From the NCBI RefSeq assembly GCF_009687865.1, contig NZ_BLAE01000007.1, positions 62,001-126,000 on the forward strand: 64,000 nt of DNA, in the 5' to 3' direction. The stretch is from Acrocarpospora macrocephala. Lineage in GTDB: Bacteria; Actinomycetota; Actinomycetes; Streptosporangiales; Streptosporangiaceae. The stretch's first letter is position 1, and every line of letters starts with the position of its first letter. The translations under genes were made by a program, and so were the position numbers. A model generated the notes under the pieces. It made no database searches. It was not told where the DNA came from and was given only the letters and a program-made list of their open reading frames with translations. Of this stretch, positions 34,892-45,700 are shown one piece after another.

Positions 34892-36307
34892 TCAGCCAGC
34901 CCGGTCGAGGACGTTCGCGCGGGCCACGGCGTACCGTTCGCGGATCGCCGGCACGGCGTCCGCCTCGTGCATCTCAACCTGCCCGACCGTCCACGATGGC
35001 GGCCGCTGCCCGCCCGACAACACCCAGGCCGCCTGACGGGCGGCGCCGTCGGCGACGTACTCCCCCAGTGGTGGGACGAGCACGGGGCGGCCGAAGACTG
35101 TAGGAGCGATCTGGCGCACCGCCTCCGAGCGGGCGCCGCCGCCGACCAGGATGACCCGGTTGACCGTCGTGCCCTGCGCGATCATTGCGTCCAGCCCGTC
35201 GGCGAGTGCGCACAGCATGCCCTCCACCGCCGCGCGGGCCAGGTGTGCGGGGGTCGAGGTCCGCAGGGTCAGGCCGTGCACGGCTCCGGTGGCGTGCGGG
35301 CGGTTCGGTGTGCGCTCGCCCTCCAGATAGGGCACCAGGACCAGCCCGTCGGCGCCCGGCGGTGCGGACAGCGCCCGCGCCGACAGCCCTGCGTGGTCCA
35401 CCCGCAGCATGGTCGCGGCCGCGTCCAGCACCCGGGCGGCGTTGAGCGTGCACACCAGCGGCAGGAACCGGCCGGTCATATCGGCGTACCCGGCCACGAT
35501 CCCGCTCGGGTCCGCGGCCGGCACGTCGGAAACGGTGGACACGATGCCGGAGGTGCCGATCGACACGATCACGTCGCCCGACTCGGCACCGACACCCAGC
35601 GCCGCCGCGGCGCAGTCGCCGGCACCGGGGCCCAGCGGCGCGCCGGTGCGCAGGTGCCCGGCCTGACCGGTCGGCCCGAGCACCTGCGGCAGCAGCACAT
35701 CGTCGCGACCGAACGCCAACCGGAGCAGGTCCAGGCGGTACTCACCGGTCGCGGCCGACCAGTATCCGGTCCCGCTGGCCTCGCTGCGGTCGGTGCGCAG
35801 CGCATCGAGCCCCGGTGCGCCGGACAGTCGCCAGGTCAGCCAGTCGTGCGGCAGACACACCGCAGCTGTACGGGCGGCGTTGTCCGGCTCCGCCAAGGCC
35901 AGCCAGCGCAGCTTGGTGACGGTGAAGCTGGCCACCGGTACCAGGCCGACCGCCTCCGCCCATGCTCGCTGTCCCGCCTCGCCGCCGCCGAGATCCGAGA
36001 TCAGGTCGGCGGCGGCGCCGGCCGAGCGGGTATCGTTCCACAGCACGGCGTCCCGGATCACCGCGCCGCCGTCGTCCAGGCACACCATGCCCTGCATCTG
36101 CCCGGCGATCGAGGCAGCCGCTACGTCGTCCAGTCCGCCGGCCTGTGCGACCGCGTCGGACAGTGCGGCCTCCCACGCGGCCGGCGGCACGGCGGTGCCG
36201 ACAGGGTGTGGTGCGCGACCTTCTCGCACCAGCTTCCCGGTCTCGGCGTCGCGGATGACGACTTTGCACGACTGGGTCGACGAGTCGACCCCGGCGACGA
36301 GGGGCAC
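34892..36307 (-). CDS. xylB: Xylulokinase (FGGY carbohydrate kinase)
   Basis: 471 residues from GTG 36307 (ggagg 4 bases upstream). FGGY features: [15 protein letters not shown] at the N-terminus, [25 protein letters not shown], the catalytic Asp in [32 protein letters not shown] and [14 protein letters not shown]. Phosphorylates D-xylulose to xylulose 5-phosphate. It stands alone with its own terminator; a TTGACA on the minus strand near 36501-36506 may be its -35. A short upstream frame (FGFNRLAVDHLV, about 36345-36400) is faintly like a xylose-isomerase C-terminus. Confidence 0.9.
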   Translation of the reverse strand: MPLVAGVDSSTQSCKVVIRDAETGKLVREGRAPHPVGTAVPPAAWEAALSDAVAQAGGLDDVAAASIAGQMQGMVCLDDGGAVIRDAVLWNDTRSAGAAADLISDLGGGEAGQRAWAEAVGLVPVASFTVTKLRWLALAEPDNAARTAAVCLPHDWLTWRLSGAPGLDALRTDRSEASGTGYWSAATGEYRLDLLRLAFGRDDVLLPQVLGPTGQAGHLRTGAPLGPGAGDCAAAALGVGAESGDVIVSIGTSGIVSTVSDVPAADPSGIVAGYADMTGRFLPLVCTLNAARVLDAAATMLRVDHAGLSARALSAPPGADGLVLVPYLEGERTPNRPHATGAVHGLTLRTSTPAHLARAAVEGMLCALADGLDAMIAQGTTVNRVILVGGGARSEAVRQIAPTVFGRPVLVPPLGEYVADGAARQAAWVLSGGQRPPSWTVGQVEMHEADAVPAIRERYAVARANVLDRAG

Positions 36308-36697
36308 CGGTCCTCCGGGGGTTGTCGGGTGCGGGTCAGGTGGCGCGGTCGGTCAGCGGGGGCGCGGACCAGGTGGTCGACGGCGAGCCGGTTGAATCCG
36401 AAGCCCTCGGCGCCGACCGTGTCTGAGGGCGAAGCTCTAGAACGCTTTGAATCATTTGTCGAATGGCTGAAATATTCGGCTGCGCCAGATGCGTTGTCAA
36501 GATCATGACGCAGCCCACGGCGGGTTACCGAAGCTGATCATCAGCGGCGTTAACAACTGCCCTGGCAGCCAGCACGTCTTCGGTCGACGTACGGCCACCA
36601 CGCCGGCAACGCCGGCTCGACCTTGCGCCTGACCGGCCACATAGTCGGCCGCTATGTCCGCCTCGGTGAGACCTCCTGCGTGTGCCGAAAATTCATC

Positions 36698-36856
36698 CAA
36701 CAAATCCCAGGTCAACGGCCTGGGATTTTCGTTTCGAAGATCGTTGACCATGGAATCGGGAGCAAAACGGAAGCACACTGCTCCCGGAAGATCAAGACCC
36801 CTACCCCGATCGGTAGCGGTCTGCCCAGTTTTGCCGGGTAGAGGTCACCCCGAAAC
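36698..36856. repeat. About 160-bp direct repeat, copy 2
   Basis: Matches 27086-27246, including the terminator hairpin, with a few substitutions. Here no tRNA precedes it; the bases before 36698 differ from copy 1. The rest of 36308-36697 carries the xylB promoter region and no convincing gene. Confidence 0.85.
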
Positions 36857-36945
36857 CGCGCTGGGAAGGATCTGAGGGCCGTCGTCGCAGGCGGTCCGCC
36901 AGATCCGGCGAGCGAAGTTGGAGCGGAGCAGCCCGCCAGCGCGGG
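36857..36945 (-). pseudogene. Internal fragment of the same tyrosine integrase as at 27318-28304
   Basis: The minus strand encodes LLRSNFARRIWRTACDDGP, almost the same as LRRSNFARRIWRPACDDGP in the integrase remnant. It follows repeat copy 2 directly, because the about 270 bp that separate the two elements in copy 1 (including the catalytic His/Tyr end of the gene) are deleted. It ends 25 bp before the PKS stop. Confidence 0.75.
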
Positions 36946-36969
36946 CTGGTGTAGGACACCGCGTCCGAC

Positions 36970-39900
36970 TCAGTCGAAGGTGGTCCGGATCCAGTCACGT
37001 ATCAGGGCCGCTGTGTACGGGGCATGATCCTCCAACATGGTGAAATGGTTGCCGCGGGTGATGACGGTGGTGTCGTCGAACGGCCAGACGGGTTCCCAGT
37101 CTGCCGGCCAGCCCTCCAGCGGTTCCCCCGCACGCACGAACAGCACGGGGATCGGCAGATCAGTGAGCGTCGGATCGAGTGTCTGGTAATGCGGCGTGGC
37201 GGTGATCCAGCTGTCGTCGCCGGACATCACGAATGTCGGGTCCTCCAACCGGAGCTCCAATTGCTCACCCAGACCGGGTAGCAGTGGGCCGATCCGGCTG
37301 AACTCGCTGGAGTCGTAGCTGTCCAGCACGACGACACCGGCCGGCGGGGTGCCCTGGTCGCACAGGTACCGGGCGAGCATGTGAGCGATCAGACCACCGG
37401 ACGACAGGCCGGTGAGCACGAACGGCCGCTCTCGCAGTTCCGCACGCAGACCGGCTGCGTGCATCTCCAGCAGCACATCCTTGGTCTTCGGGAGCGCCTC
37501 GCCATCGCGGAAACCCGGCTGCCGCAGCGCCCAGACGTCTCGTTCACCCTGGAACGGCTTTGCCAGGCGGGAATACTGCACCGGATCCGACGTGCCAACG
37601 ACCGCGGTGACACAAACCAGTGCCAGTCCTTGCGGGCCCCTTGCCAGCCGGACCGGTCGGGGGATCTCAGGCAGCTCGTCCAGCGAGGTGAAGAACGTTC
37701 GTGATTTCTCCCATCCGGCCGCCCTGGCCCGGAGGAACCGCTCTCTGACGGTCTCGCTGTCCTCTTGCGTGGCCGGTTCGTCCTCGCCCTGGGCCAGCAC
37801 CTTCATCAGATGCCCGACCAGCAACAGCGGCGTTGGATGGTCGAAGGTGACGGTCGGCCGCAGCCGCAGGTCGAGTGCCTCGGTGAGGTGGTTGCGGATG
37901 CTGACCGCAGCCAGTGAGTCCACACCCATCTCCAGGAACTTGGCCTGCGGCCTGAGCTCGTCCGTGCCGTGGTGCCCGAGGGTCACCGCGACCTTCTCCA
38001 GCACCAGATCGAGCAGGGCCCGTTCCCGCTCCGGTTCCCCGAGCAGGTCGAGCAGCTGACGCTGATCCCCGTTCGAAGCCTCCGGCTGGCTCACCAGCTC
38101 CCGCAGCAGGGGCCTGGCCTGGCCACGCAGGTCGAGCCGGGCGGGCACCAGCACCGGATCGGCCAGCTCGACCGCGGTGTCGAACAGCGCCAATGCCTCC
38201 TTCGTGGACAGCGAGTCGGTCGCCGTGTCCAGATGGCGGGTCATGTCACTGCGTTCGGCCCACAGGCCCCAGGCAAGCGACACCGCGGGAAGTCCTCGCG
38301 CGCGCCGATGGTGGGCCAGTGCGTCGAGCACAGCGTTGGCGGCGGCGTAGTTCGACTGGCCCGCGCTGCCCACGGTGGCGGCAGCCGAGGAGAACAGCAC
38401 GAACGACTTCAGCGGCAGATCCTGAGTCAGCTCGTGCAGGACGAGCGCCGCCTCCGCCTTCGGCCGCAGGACAGCGCCGAGGCGGTCCTCGGTCATGGTC
38501 ATCACCACGCCGTCGTCGAGCACCCCGGCCGCGTGGACGACGATCGTCGGCTGGTGTGCGTCGAGCAGCTCGGCCACCTCTGCCCGGTCCGCGACGTCGC
38601 AGGCGGCCACAGTGACGGTGGCGCCCAGCGCGGTGAGTTCGTCCCGCAACCCTGGCGCGTCACCCCGGCGACTGACCAGGACCAACTGTCGCACCCCGTG
38701 CACAGTGACCAGGTGACGGGCCAGCAGCCCGCCGAGTGTGCCGGTCCCACCGGTGATCAGCACGGTGTCCTCAGCCCCGGCGAACTTCGCCGGCCCCTGT
38801 GGGAAGGCCCGCACCAGGCGGCGTGCCAGCAGCTGCCCGCCCCGCACGGCGACTTCCGGTTCGTTCGAGGCCAGGGCAGCGCTGATCGTCAGTGGGGTGA
38901 TCTCGTCGGCGTCCAGCAGGACGAACCGGCCGGGTTCCTCGGTCTGCGCCGACCGAATCAGGCCGATGACGGCCGCGCCGGCCAGGTCGCTGACGTCGTC
39001 GCCGGTCCTGGCCGCCACCGCGCCCGAGGTGAGGAACACCAGCCTGGACGCGGCGAACTCCGGACGCGTGCTCCATCGCTGGGCCAGTCTCAGCGCGCGG
39101 CCCGCGGACTCCCGCACCGAGCCGCTGGAGCCGGGGACAAGCACCGCGCCCGGCGGTGGCAGACCCGCGGAGACCGCCTTCTCCAGTTCCGCCAGATCCG
39201 GAAAAACGGGGAAGTGGTCGGTCTCGAGACCCACGGCCGCGACTGTCTCCGAGGCGACACTGCTCGCCGCGCCCACCTCGACCCACTTGTTCCGGAACAG
39301 CGCGTCCCGCGGCGCATCGCTTCGTACGGCAGCTGATCGCAGCACCAGCGAGTCCACCGACAACACCGGCATGCCCGCGCCATCGGTCACCGTCAGCCGC
39401 ACCCCGTCATCGACCGACCCGCTCAGCCGCACTCGCAGCGTCGCCGGTTCAGCTGTGTGCGCGGTCACACCGGTCCACACGAACGGGAGCACCGGTCCTT
39501 CGCCCGGTGCTGCCTCGCCGCTGAGTCCGAGAGCGTGCAGAGCGGAATCCAGAAGTGCCGGGTGGACCACGAAGCCGCGTGCGTCCACCGGGCACGCCAC
39601 CTCGGCGAAGACCGCGCCGCCGCGCCGCCACACTGTCCGCAAACCTTGGAATGCGGGGCCATATCGCAACCCGTGCCCAACCAGTGCGGCGTAAAGGCCG
39701 GTGTGCGGGACCACCTCCGCGCCGGCGGGTGGCCACTCCTCGAGCATCTCGGGCTCGGCGTGCGCCGGACTGAGCACGCCCTCGCCGTGACACACCCAGC
39801 GCGCACCGTCCACTTTCGCATGGAGGGTCAGCCCACGGCGCCCGGTATTGTCCGGTGCACCGACACGCAGCTGGACCGTCGCCGCACCGTCGTCCGGTAG

Positions 39901-42795
39901 AACCAGTGGCCGTTCCAGGGTGAGTTCCTCCACCGTGGCGCAGCCTGCCGCGGCGCCCGCGCGCAATGCGAACTCCAGCCAGGCGGTTCCGGGCAGGATG
40001 ACCTCATCCAGCACCCGGTGATCAGCCAACCACGGAGCCGACGCCACCGACAGGCGCCCGGTCAGCACCAGCTCGTCGCTGTCCGCCAGCTCCACCGGCG
40101 TATCCAGGACAGGATGACCAACGCTTTCGGACTTACGCGGGGTCAGCCAGAACCGCTTGCGTTCGAACGGATAAGTCGGCAGCTCGGTAAATTCGGGCGC
40201 TTCCGGGCCTGCCCAGGCAGTCCATTGCGGACACAGACCGCGGACGTACAGCTCGGCGAGCGAGGCGAGAAGCGCTCTGCGGCCGTTTTCCCCTCGGCGC
40301 AGCGATCCCACGACCACGGCCTTGTCATCGACGGCCGCCCGCATCGCCGGGACCAGCACGGGATGCGGGCCTACCTCCACGAAGAACGAGTGTTCCGGCA
40401 CCGCGAGCCCGGCGACTGCCTCGTCGAACCTCACCGGCATGCGCAGGTTCCGGTACCAGTACCCGGCATCCAGCTCGGTCCCGGCGAGCACGGCACCGGT
40501 TACCGAGGAGTGGAATGGGAGGTCCGTGGCCTTCGGCGACACCGGTGCCAACTCGGCGAGGACGCGGTCGCGGATGAGCTCCACCTGAGGCGAGTGGGAC
40601 GCGTAGTCCACCGCCAGCTTCCGCACCCGCACACCGGACTCGGCCAAGCCCGCCAGCAAGGCATCGAGCGCGTCGGTGGCGCCGGCGACCACCGCCGACC
40701 CCGGTCCATTGACCGTCGCGATCGACAGCCGCTCGCACAGTCGGTCCCGCAGTTCGTCCGCAGGCATCTCCACCGAAGCCATGCCGCCACGGCCGGACAG
40801 TGCCGTCAGCACCTTCGCGCGCCGGGCGACCACCAACGCGGCGTGCTCGAGGGACAGCGCGCCGGCGACGTAGGCGGCGGCGATCTCCCCCTGGCTGTGC
40901 CCCACCACAGCATCCGGCTCGATGCCGCAAGACCGCCAGAGGCCAGCGAGGGAGACCATGACCGCGAACAGCGCCGGCTGCACCACGTCCACTCGCTCCA
41001 GCGAGGGTGCGCCCGGCTGCTGCCGCAGCACCGCGAGCAGGTCCCAGTCGACATGTGGCGCCAGCGCTTCGGCGCAGCGGTGGATGTCCTCTCGGAACGT
41101 CGGCGACGCGTCCAGCAGGTCTGCGGCCATTCCCGCCCACTGACCACCCTGACCGGGGAAGACGAACACCACCTTGCCCATCAGGTCCGCAGTGCCCGTT
41201 ATCAGGCCCGGTACGGCGTCACCCCGGCTCAACGCGGTCAGCCCGGGCAGGGGATCCGGGTCGAGCACCACGGCACGACGCTCGAACGTACTGCGGGAGG
41301 TGACCAGCGCCTGCGCGATACCCGAGGGATCCCTACCGTCCACATGTGATAGCAGCTGCCTCGCCTTGGTGCGCAGCGCGGAATCGGTCCGAGCCGAGAG
41401 CACCCACGGCAGTGGCCGCGCTGGGCCGACGGCCGGCGCTTCGGCGGGCGGCGCCTCTTCGAGGATCACGTGGGCATTGGTGCCACTGATACCGAACGCG
41501 GACACCCCGGCGCGCCGAGGACGGCCCGCGCTCGACTGCCAGGGGCGGCTTTCTGTGAGCAGTTCCACCGCGCCCGCCCCCCAGTCCACATGCGACGACG
41601 CGCTGTCCACGTGCAGCGTCTTCGGAAGGGTCTGGTGGCGCAGCGCGAGAACCATCTTCATCACTCCGCAGATGCCGGCAGCGGCCTGCGTGTGCCCGAT
41701 GTTCGACTTCACTGACCCGAGTACCAGCGGGGTTTCCCGGTCACGGCCGTAGGCTGCCTGCACCGCGGCCGCCTCGACCGGGTCGCCGAGCCGGGTTCCC
41801 GTGCCGTGCGCCTCGACGGCGTCCACATCCTGGCTGCGCAGCCCCGCGTCGGCCAACGCGTCGCGGATGACGTGCTGCTGTGCGAGCCCGTTGGGTGCGG
41901 TCAGCCCGTTGGACGCCCCGTCGGAGTTGATCGCGGTGCCCCGCACCACGGCGAGCACCGGGTGGCCATGGGTGAGGGCATCGGTCAGCCGCTCGACGAC
42001 CACGACCCCGGCTCCCTCGCCCCATCCCATACCGTCCGCGGCCTCCGCGAACGCTTTGCACCGGCCGTCCGCGGCCAGCGCGCCCTGGCGCTGGAAGACG
42101 GTGAACACGCTGGGCGTGGCCATCACCAACACGCCCCCGGCCAGCGCGAGATCGCATTCCCTCGCGCGCAGCGACCGGACTGCTAGATGCAATGCCACCA
42201 GCGAGGACGAGCACGCGGTGTCAATCGAGACCGACGGGCCCGTCAAGCCGAGCAGGTAGGCGACTCGCCCGGACAGCACGCCCGCGGAGGTGGCGATCGC
42301 CAGGTGGTCACCGTCCTCGTGGTGGTTGCTGGGCTCGCCGAACAGACTGCGGTAGTCCTGGTCGCTGGTCCCGGTGAACACCCCCGTCCGCGAGCCGCGC
42401 AGGGACATCGGGTCGATTCCGGCCCGTTCCACCGCCTCCCACGAAATCTCCAGCATCAGTCGCTGTTGCGGGTCCATCCACAGGGCCTCACGGGGACTGA
42501 TTCCGAAGAAGCCCGCGTCGAACCAGGCCACGTCGGAAATGAACGCCCCCGCGCCGGTGAACTCCTCTGCCCAGCCACGGTCGGTAGGAAACGGCGTGAC
42601 CGCGTCCCGGCCGGCGTCGATCAGCCGCCACAGTCCGTCCGGGTCGTTCGCCCCACCGGGCAACCGGCAGCCCATACCCACGATGGCGATCGGCTCGTGT
42701 GCGCTCGCCTCGACCGCACGCAGGCGTTCCCGTGTGTCCCGCAGCGTGGTGGTGAGGCGCTGCAGGGTGTCGAGTAACTTGCGGTCGTCAGTCAT
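36970..42795 (-). CDS. Type I PKS, terminating module KS-AT-DH-KR-ACP-TE
   Basis: 1941 residues from ATG 42795, overlapping the upstream PKS stop by 8 bases. Domains: docking helix 1-30; KS 33-455 (Cys in DTACSSS near 195, EAHGTGT, NIGHT); AT about 545-840 with GHSQGE and YASHS near 730, the methylmalonyl-CoA signature; DH about 895-1150 (His in [16 protein letters not shown], Asp in [10 protein letters not shown]); KR about 1340-1515 (GGTGTLG, LDD motif, so B-type); ACP Ser near 1627 (GVDSL); TE about 1700-1935 ([16 protein letters not shown]). Predicted to add an alpha-methyl, alpha,beta-unsaturated unit and release the chain as acid or lactone (inference). Confidence 0.92.
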   Translation of the reverse strand: MTDDRKLLDTLQRLTTTLRDTRERLRAVEASAHEPIAIVGMGCRLPGGANDPDGLWRLIDAGRDAVTPFPTDRGWAEEFTGAGAFISDVAWFDAGFFGISPREALWMDPQQRLMLEISWEAVERAGIDPMSLRGSRTGVFTGTSDQDYRSLFGEPSNHHEDGDHLAIATSAGVLSGRVAYLLGLTGPSVSIDTACSSSLVALHLAVRSLRARECDLALAGGVLVMATPSVFTVFQRQGALAADGRCKAFAEAADGMGWGEGAGVVVVERLTDALTHGHPVLAVVRGTAINSDGASNGLTAPNGLAQQHVIRDALADAGLRSQDVDAVEAHGTGTRLGDPVEAAAVQAAYGRDRETPLVLGSVKSNIGHTQAAAGICGVMKMVLALRHQTLPKTLHVDSASSHVDWGAGAVELLTESRPWQSSAGRPRRAGVSAFGISGTNAHVILEEAPPAEAPAVGPARPLPWVLSARTDSALRTKARQLLSHVDGRDPSGIAQALVTSRSTFERRAVVLDPDPLPGLTALSRGDAVPGLITGTADLMGKVVFVFPGQGGQWAGMAADLLDASPTFREDIHRCAEALAPHVDWDLLAVLRQQPGAPSLERVDVVQPALFAVMVSLAGLWRSCGIEPDAVVGHSQGEIAAAYVAGALSLEHAALVVARRAKVLTALSGRGGMASVEMPADELRDRLCERLSIATVNGPGSAVVAGATDALDALLAGLAESGVRVRKLAVDYASHSPQVELIRDRVLAELAPVSPKATDLPFHSSVTGAVLAGTELDAGYWYRNLRMPVRFDEAVAGLAVPEHSFFVEVGPHPVLVPAMRAAVDDKAVVVGSLRRGENGRRALLASLAELYVRGLCPQWTAWAGPEAPEFTELPTYPFERKRFWLTPRKSESVGHPVLDTPVELADSDELVLTGRLSVASAPWLADHRVLDEVILPGTAWLEFALRAGAAAGCATVEELTLERPLVLPDDGAATVQLRVGAPDNTGRRGLTLHAKVDGARWVCHGEGVLSPAHAEPEMLEEWPPAGAEVVPHTGLYAALVGHGLRYGPAFQGLRTVWRRGGAVFAEVACPVDARGFVVHPALLDSALHALGLSGEAAPGEGPVLPFVWTGVTAHTAEPATLRVRLSGSVDDGVRLTVTDGAGMPVLSVDSLVLRSAAVRSDAPRDALFRNKWVEVGAASSVASETVAAVGLETDHFPVFPDLAELEKAVSAGLPPPGAVLVPGSSGSVRESAGRALRLAQRWSTRPEFAASRLVFLTSGAVAARTGDDVSDLAGAAVIGLIRSAQTEEPGRFVLLDADEITPLTISAALASNEPEVAVRGGQLLARRLVRAFPQGPAKFAGAEDTVLITGGTGTLGGLLARHLVTVHGVRQLVLVSRRGDAPGLRDELTALGATVTVAACDVADRAEVAELLDAHQPTIVVHAAGVLDDGVVMTMTEDRLGAVLRPKAEAALVLHELTQDLPLKSFVLFSSAAATVGSAGQSNYAAANAVLDALAHHRRARGLPAVSLAWGLWAERSDMTRHLDTATDSLSTKEALALFDTAVELADPVLVPARLDLRGQARPLLRELVSQPEASNGDQRQLLDLLGEPERERALLDLVLEKVAVTLGHHGTDELRPQAKFLEMGVDSLAAVSIRNHLTEALDLRLRPTVTFDHPTPLLLVGHLMKVLAQGEDEPATQEDSETVRERFLRARAAGWEKSRTFFTSLDELPEIPRPVRLARGPQGLALVCVTAVVGTSDPVQYSRLAKPFQGERDVWALRQPGFRDGEALPKTKDVLLEMHAAGLRAELRERPFVLTGLSSGGLIAHMLARYLCDQGTPPAGVVVLDSYDSSEFSRIGPLLPGLGEQLELRLEDPTFVMSGDDSWITATPHYQTLDPTLTDLPIPVLFVRAGEPLEGWPADWEPVWPFDDTTVITRGNHFTMLEDHAPYTAALIRDWIRTTFD

Positions 42796-45700
42796 CGAGA
42801 CGGTCCCTTGCTGCCAAGTCGAGTTCTTGTTCGGCGCGGCTCAGCAGGGTGTCGAGATCCGCCGTCTCGAGCTCCTCCTGCACTGGGCGTTCAGGTTGCG
42901 CAGCGGCCGGGGCCGGAGCGAGTTCGGCGTCGAGGTAGCCGGCCAGCGCGGTGGGCGTGGGATGGTCGAACAACGCGCTCGCGGGCACCCGCAGTCCGGT
43001 CACCGCACTCAGCTGGTTGCGCAGCTCCACCACGCCCAGGGAGCTGAGCCCCTGCTCATGGAAGGGTTTCCCAGGCAGGATCGCCTCGACCGAGTCGTGC
43101 CCGAGCGCCTGGGCGGCGTGGTGGCACACCAGATTGCGCAGCGCACGGACACGCTCGGCCTGCGATACTCCGGCCAGCCGCCGGACAAACGAGGAGACCT
43201 CCGCGGACGGCGCAGCGGCCTTGCTCTGCCGCGCTTCGGACAGGTCCACGAGCAAGGGGCTGTGCCGGGTGGTCGCGAACACCGAAATGAACCGGGCCCA
43301 ATCGACATCCGCGACCACCAGTCCGGACTCGTCCTGTGCGAAGGCCAGGTCCAGCGCGGCGATCGCCAGGTCCGGGTCGAGCACCGTCATGCCGTTGCGG
43401 CGCAGTCGCGCGGCCACGATCTGCGCCTCCGCCCCGTCCACCGCCATGCCACCGGCCCCCCACGGTCCCCAGGCCACCGACGTGGCCGCGAGCCCGTCGG
43501 CGCGACGTTGTTCTGCCAGCGCGTCGAGGTAGGTATTGGCTGCCGCATAATTGGCCTGGCCGGCGTTGCCGACCGCGCCGGTGGCGGAGGAGAACAGCAC
43601 GAACGCCTTCAGCTCTCCGCCGGCGAGCTCGTGGAGGTTCTTCGCGCCTGCGACCTTGGCCCGCAAGACTCGCGCGAGCCGTTGCGGGTCCAGCGCGTCG
43701 ATCACGCCGTCGTCGAGCACCCCGGCCGCGTGCACGACCGCGGTCAGCGGGCGGTCCTCGGGGATCCCGGCGAGCAGGGCTGCCACCGCTTCCCGGTCGG
43801 CCACGTCGCAGGCGGCGACGTCGACCTCGGCGCCGAGCGCGGTCAACTCGGCGACCAGCTCGGGATCACTCGCATGCCTGCCTGTCAGGAGCAGTCGTTC
43901 GATGCCCTTAGCGGCCAGCCACCTGGCAAGCTGCCTGCCCAGCGCGCCGAACGCGCCGGTGATGAGCGTGGTACCGCGCGATGGCCAGTCGCGTCGGGGT
44001 CCAGTTCCGACCGGCGCGTGCAGCAGGCGCCGGACGAACATCCCGGAGGCGCGCACGGCGACCTGATCCTCCGCGGAGGAGAGCACACCGGCCAATCGTT
44101 CGGCCGCCGGTGAATCCACCGTGAGTGGTAGATCGACCAACCCGCCCCACCGATTTGGGTGCTCCAGCGCCGCGACCCGGCCGAATCCCCACACCATGGC
44201 CTGCACCGGGCTGCTGAGCCGGTCACCGTGGCCCGTGGACACCGCTCCCTGTGTCGCGCACCACAACGGCACTTCGAGTTCGGCGTCCCCCATGGCCTGG
44301 ATCAGCGCGGTGGTCAGCGCGAGCCCGGCGGGTACCTCGGCCGTTCCCGGATGCCCCCGCTCATCCAGGGCCAGCAGGGACAGCACCCCGTCGATCGGTT
44401 CGCCGTCACTTACGGACGACGCAAGGCGCTCGGCGATCTCCGCGCGGCCCGCACCGATACCGATGGGCAGCGTCTGGGCGCCGAGCTTGTCGCCGAGTGG
44501 TTCTGGCACGGGTAGGTCCTCGGAGTGCACGATCAGCCAGTTCCGCAGGCAGGCGGCCTGGTCCGCCCCGGGTTGCCAGGCGATCCGGTACCGCAGCCGG
44601 TCCATCGCGGCTTCCCGGTCATGGCTGCGTCGCCACCGCGCCATCGCGGGCAGCAGTTCGCTGAACTTCCGGTCGGTGCTCGTGCCCAACAGATCGGTCA
44701 GGCGCTGAAGGTCGTCGCGCTCAACGGCCTCCCAGAAGGCCGCGTGGGTCTGCTGGGAGTGGCTCTCGACCGCGTCGGGCATCAGCCAGAACCGCTTGCG
44801 CTGGAAGGCATACGTCGGCAGGTCCACTCGTCGCGCCCCGCTGCCGGCATACCACGCCGGCCAGTCCGGCCCGTGGCCACGGACATGCAGCGCCGCGACG
44901 GCGCCGAGCACGTCGTCGCGGCGCAGGACGGGGATCACCGCCGCGTCGGCGGTTTCGGTGAGGCAGTCGGCGGCCATCACGGTGAGCGTCGTTTCCGGTC
45001 CCAGTTCCAGGAACGTGTTGACGCCCTCGTCTTGCAACGTCCGCATCCCGTCGAGGAACCTGACCGTGCCACGTATGTGGCGGACCCAGTACTCGGGCGA
45101 ACACAGCTCGTCGGTGGTGGCCAGCCGCCCGGTCAGATCGGACACGATGGGGATCTCGGGTGGGTGGTAGGTCAGGCTTTCCGCGACCGCGCGGAACTCG
45201 TCGAGCATGGGATCCATCAGGGAGGAATGGAACGCGTGGCTGACCTGCAGGCGCCTGGTCTTGCGTCCCTGGGCTCGCAACCGCTCCGCCAGCGCGACGA
45301 CCGCCTCCTCGGTCCCGGAGATCACCACCGACCTGGGGCCGTTCACCGCTGCCACCGACACATCCGGGGGCAACTGCGCGACCTCGTCCTCCGAAGTCGC
45401 CACCGCGTACATCGCGCCGCCCTCGGGCAACGCCTGCATGAGCGAGCCCCGCGCCGCGACCAGCGTGCACGCGTCCCGCAGGGACAGCACTCCGGCCAGG
45501 TGGGCGGCGGCCAGCTCACCGATGGAATGCCCCAGCAGCAGATCCGGCCGGATACCCCAGCTCTCGAACAGCCGAAACAGCGCCACTTCGAGGGCGAACA
45601 GGCCGGTCTGGGCGAATTCCGTCCGGTCGAGGTGTTGCTGATCCGTACCGAACACCGTCTCCTTCACCGGCAGGCCCAGCCCGGCGCACACCTCGTCGAA

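Noticed and set aside
36503-36778. 91-residue leftward frame with LTEADIAADYVAGQ
   Set aside because: Half of it lies in the repeat with the terminator hairpin, no RBS, no family recognised.
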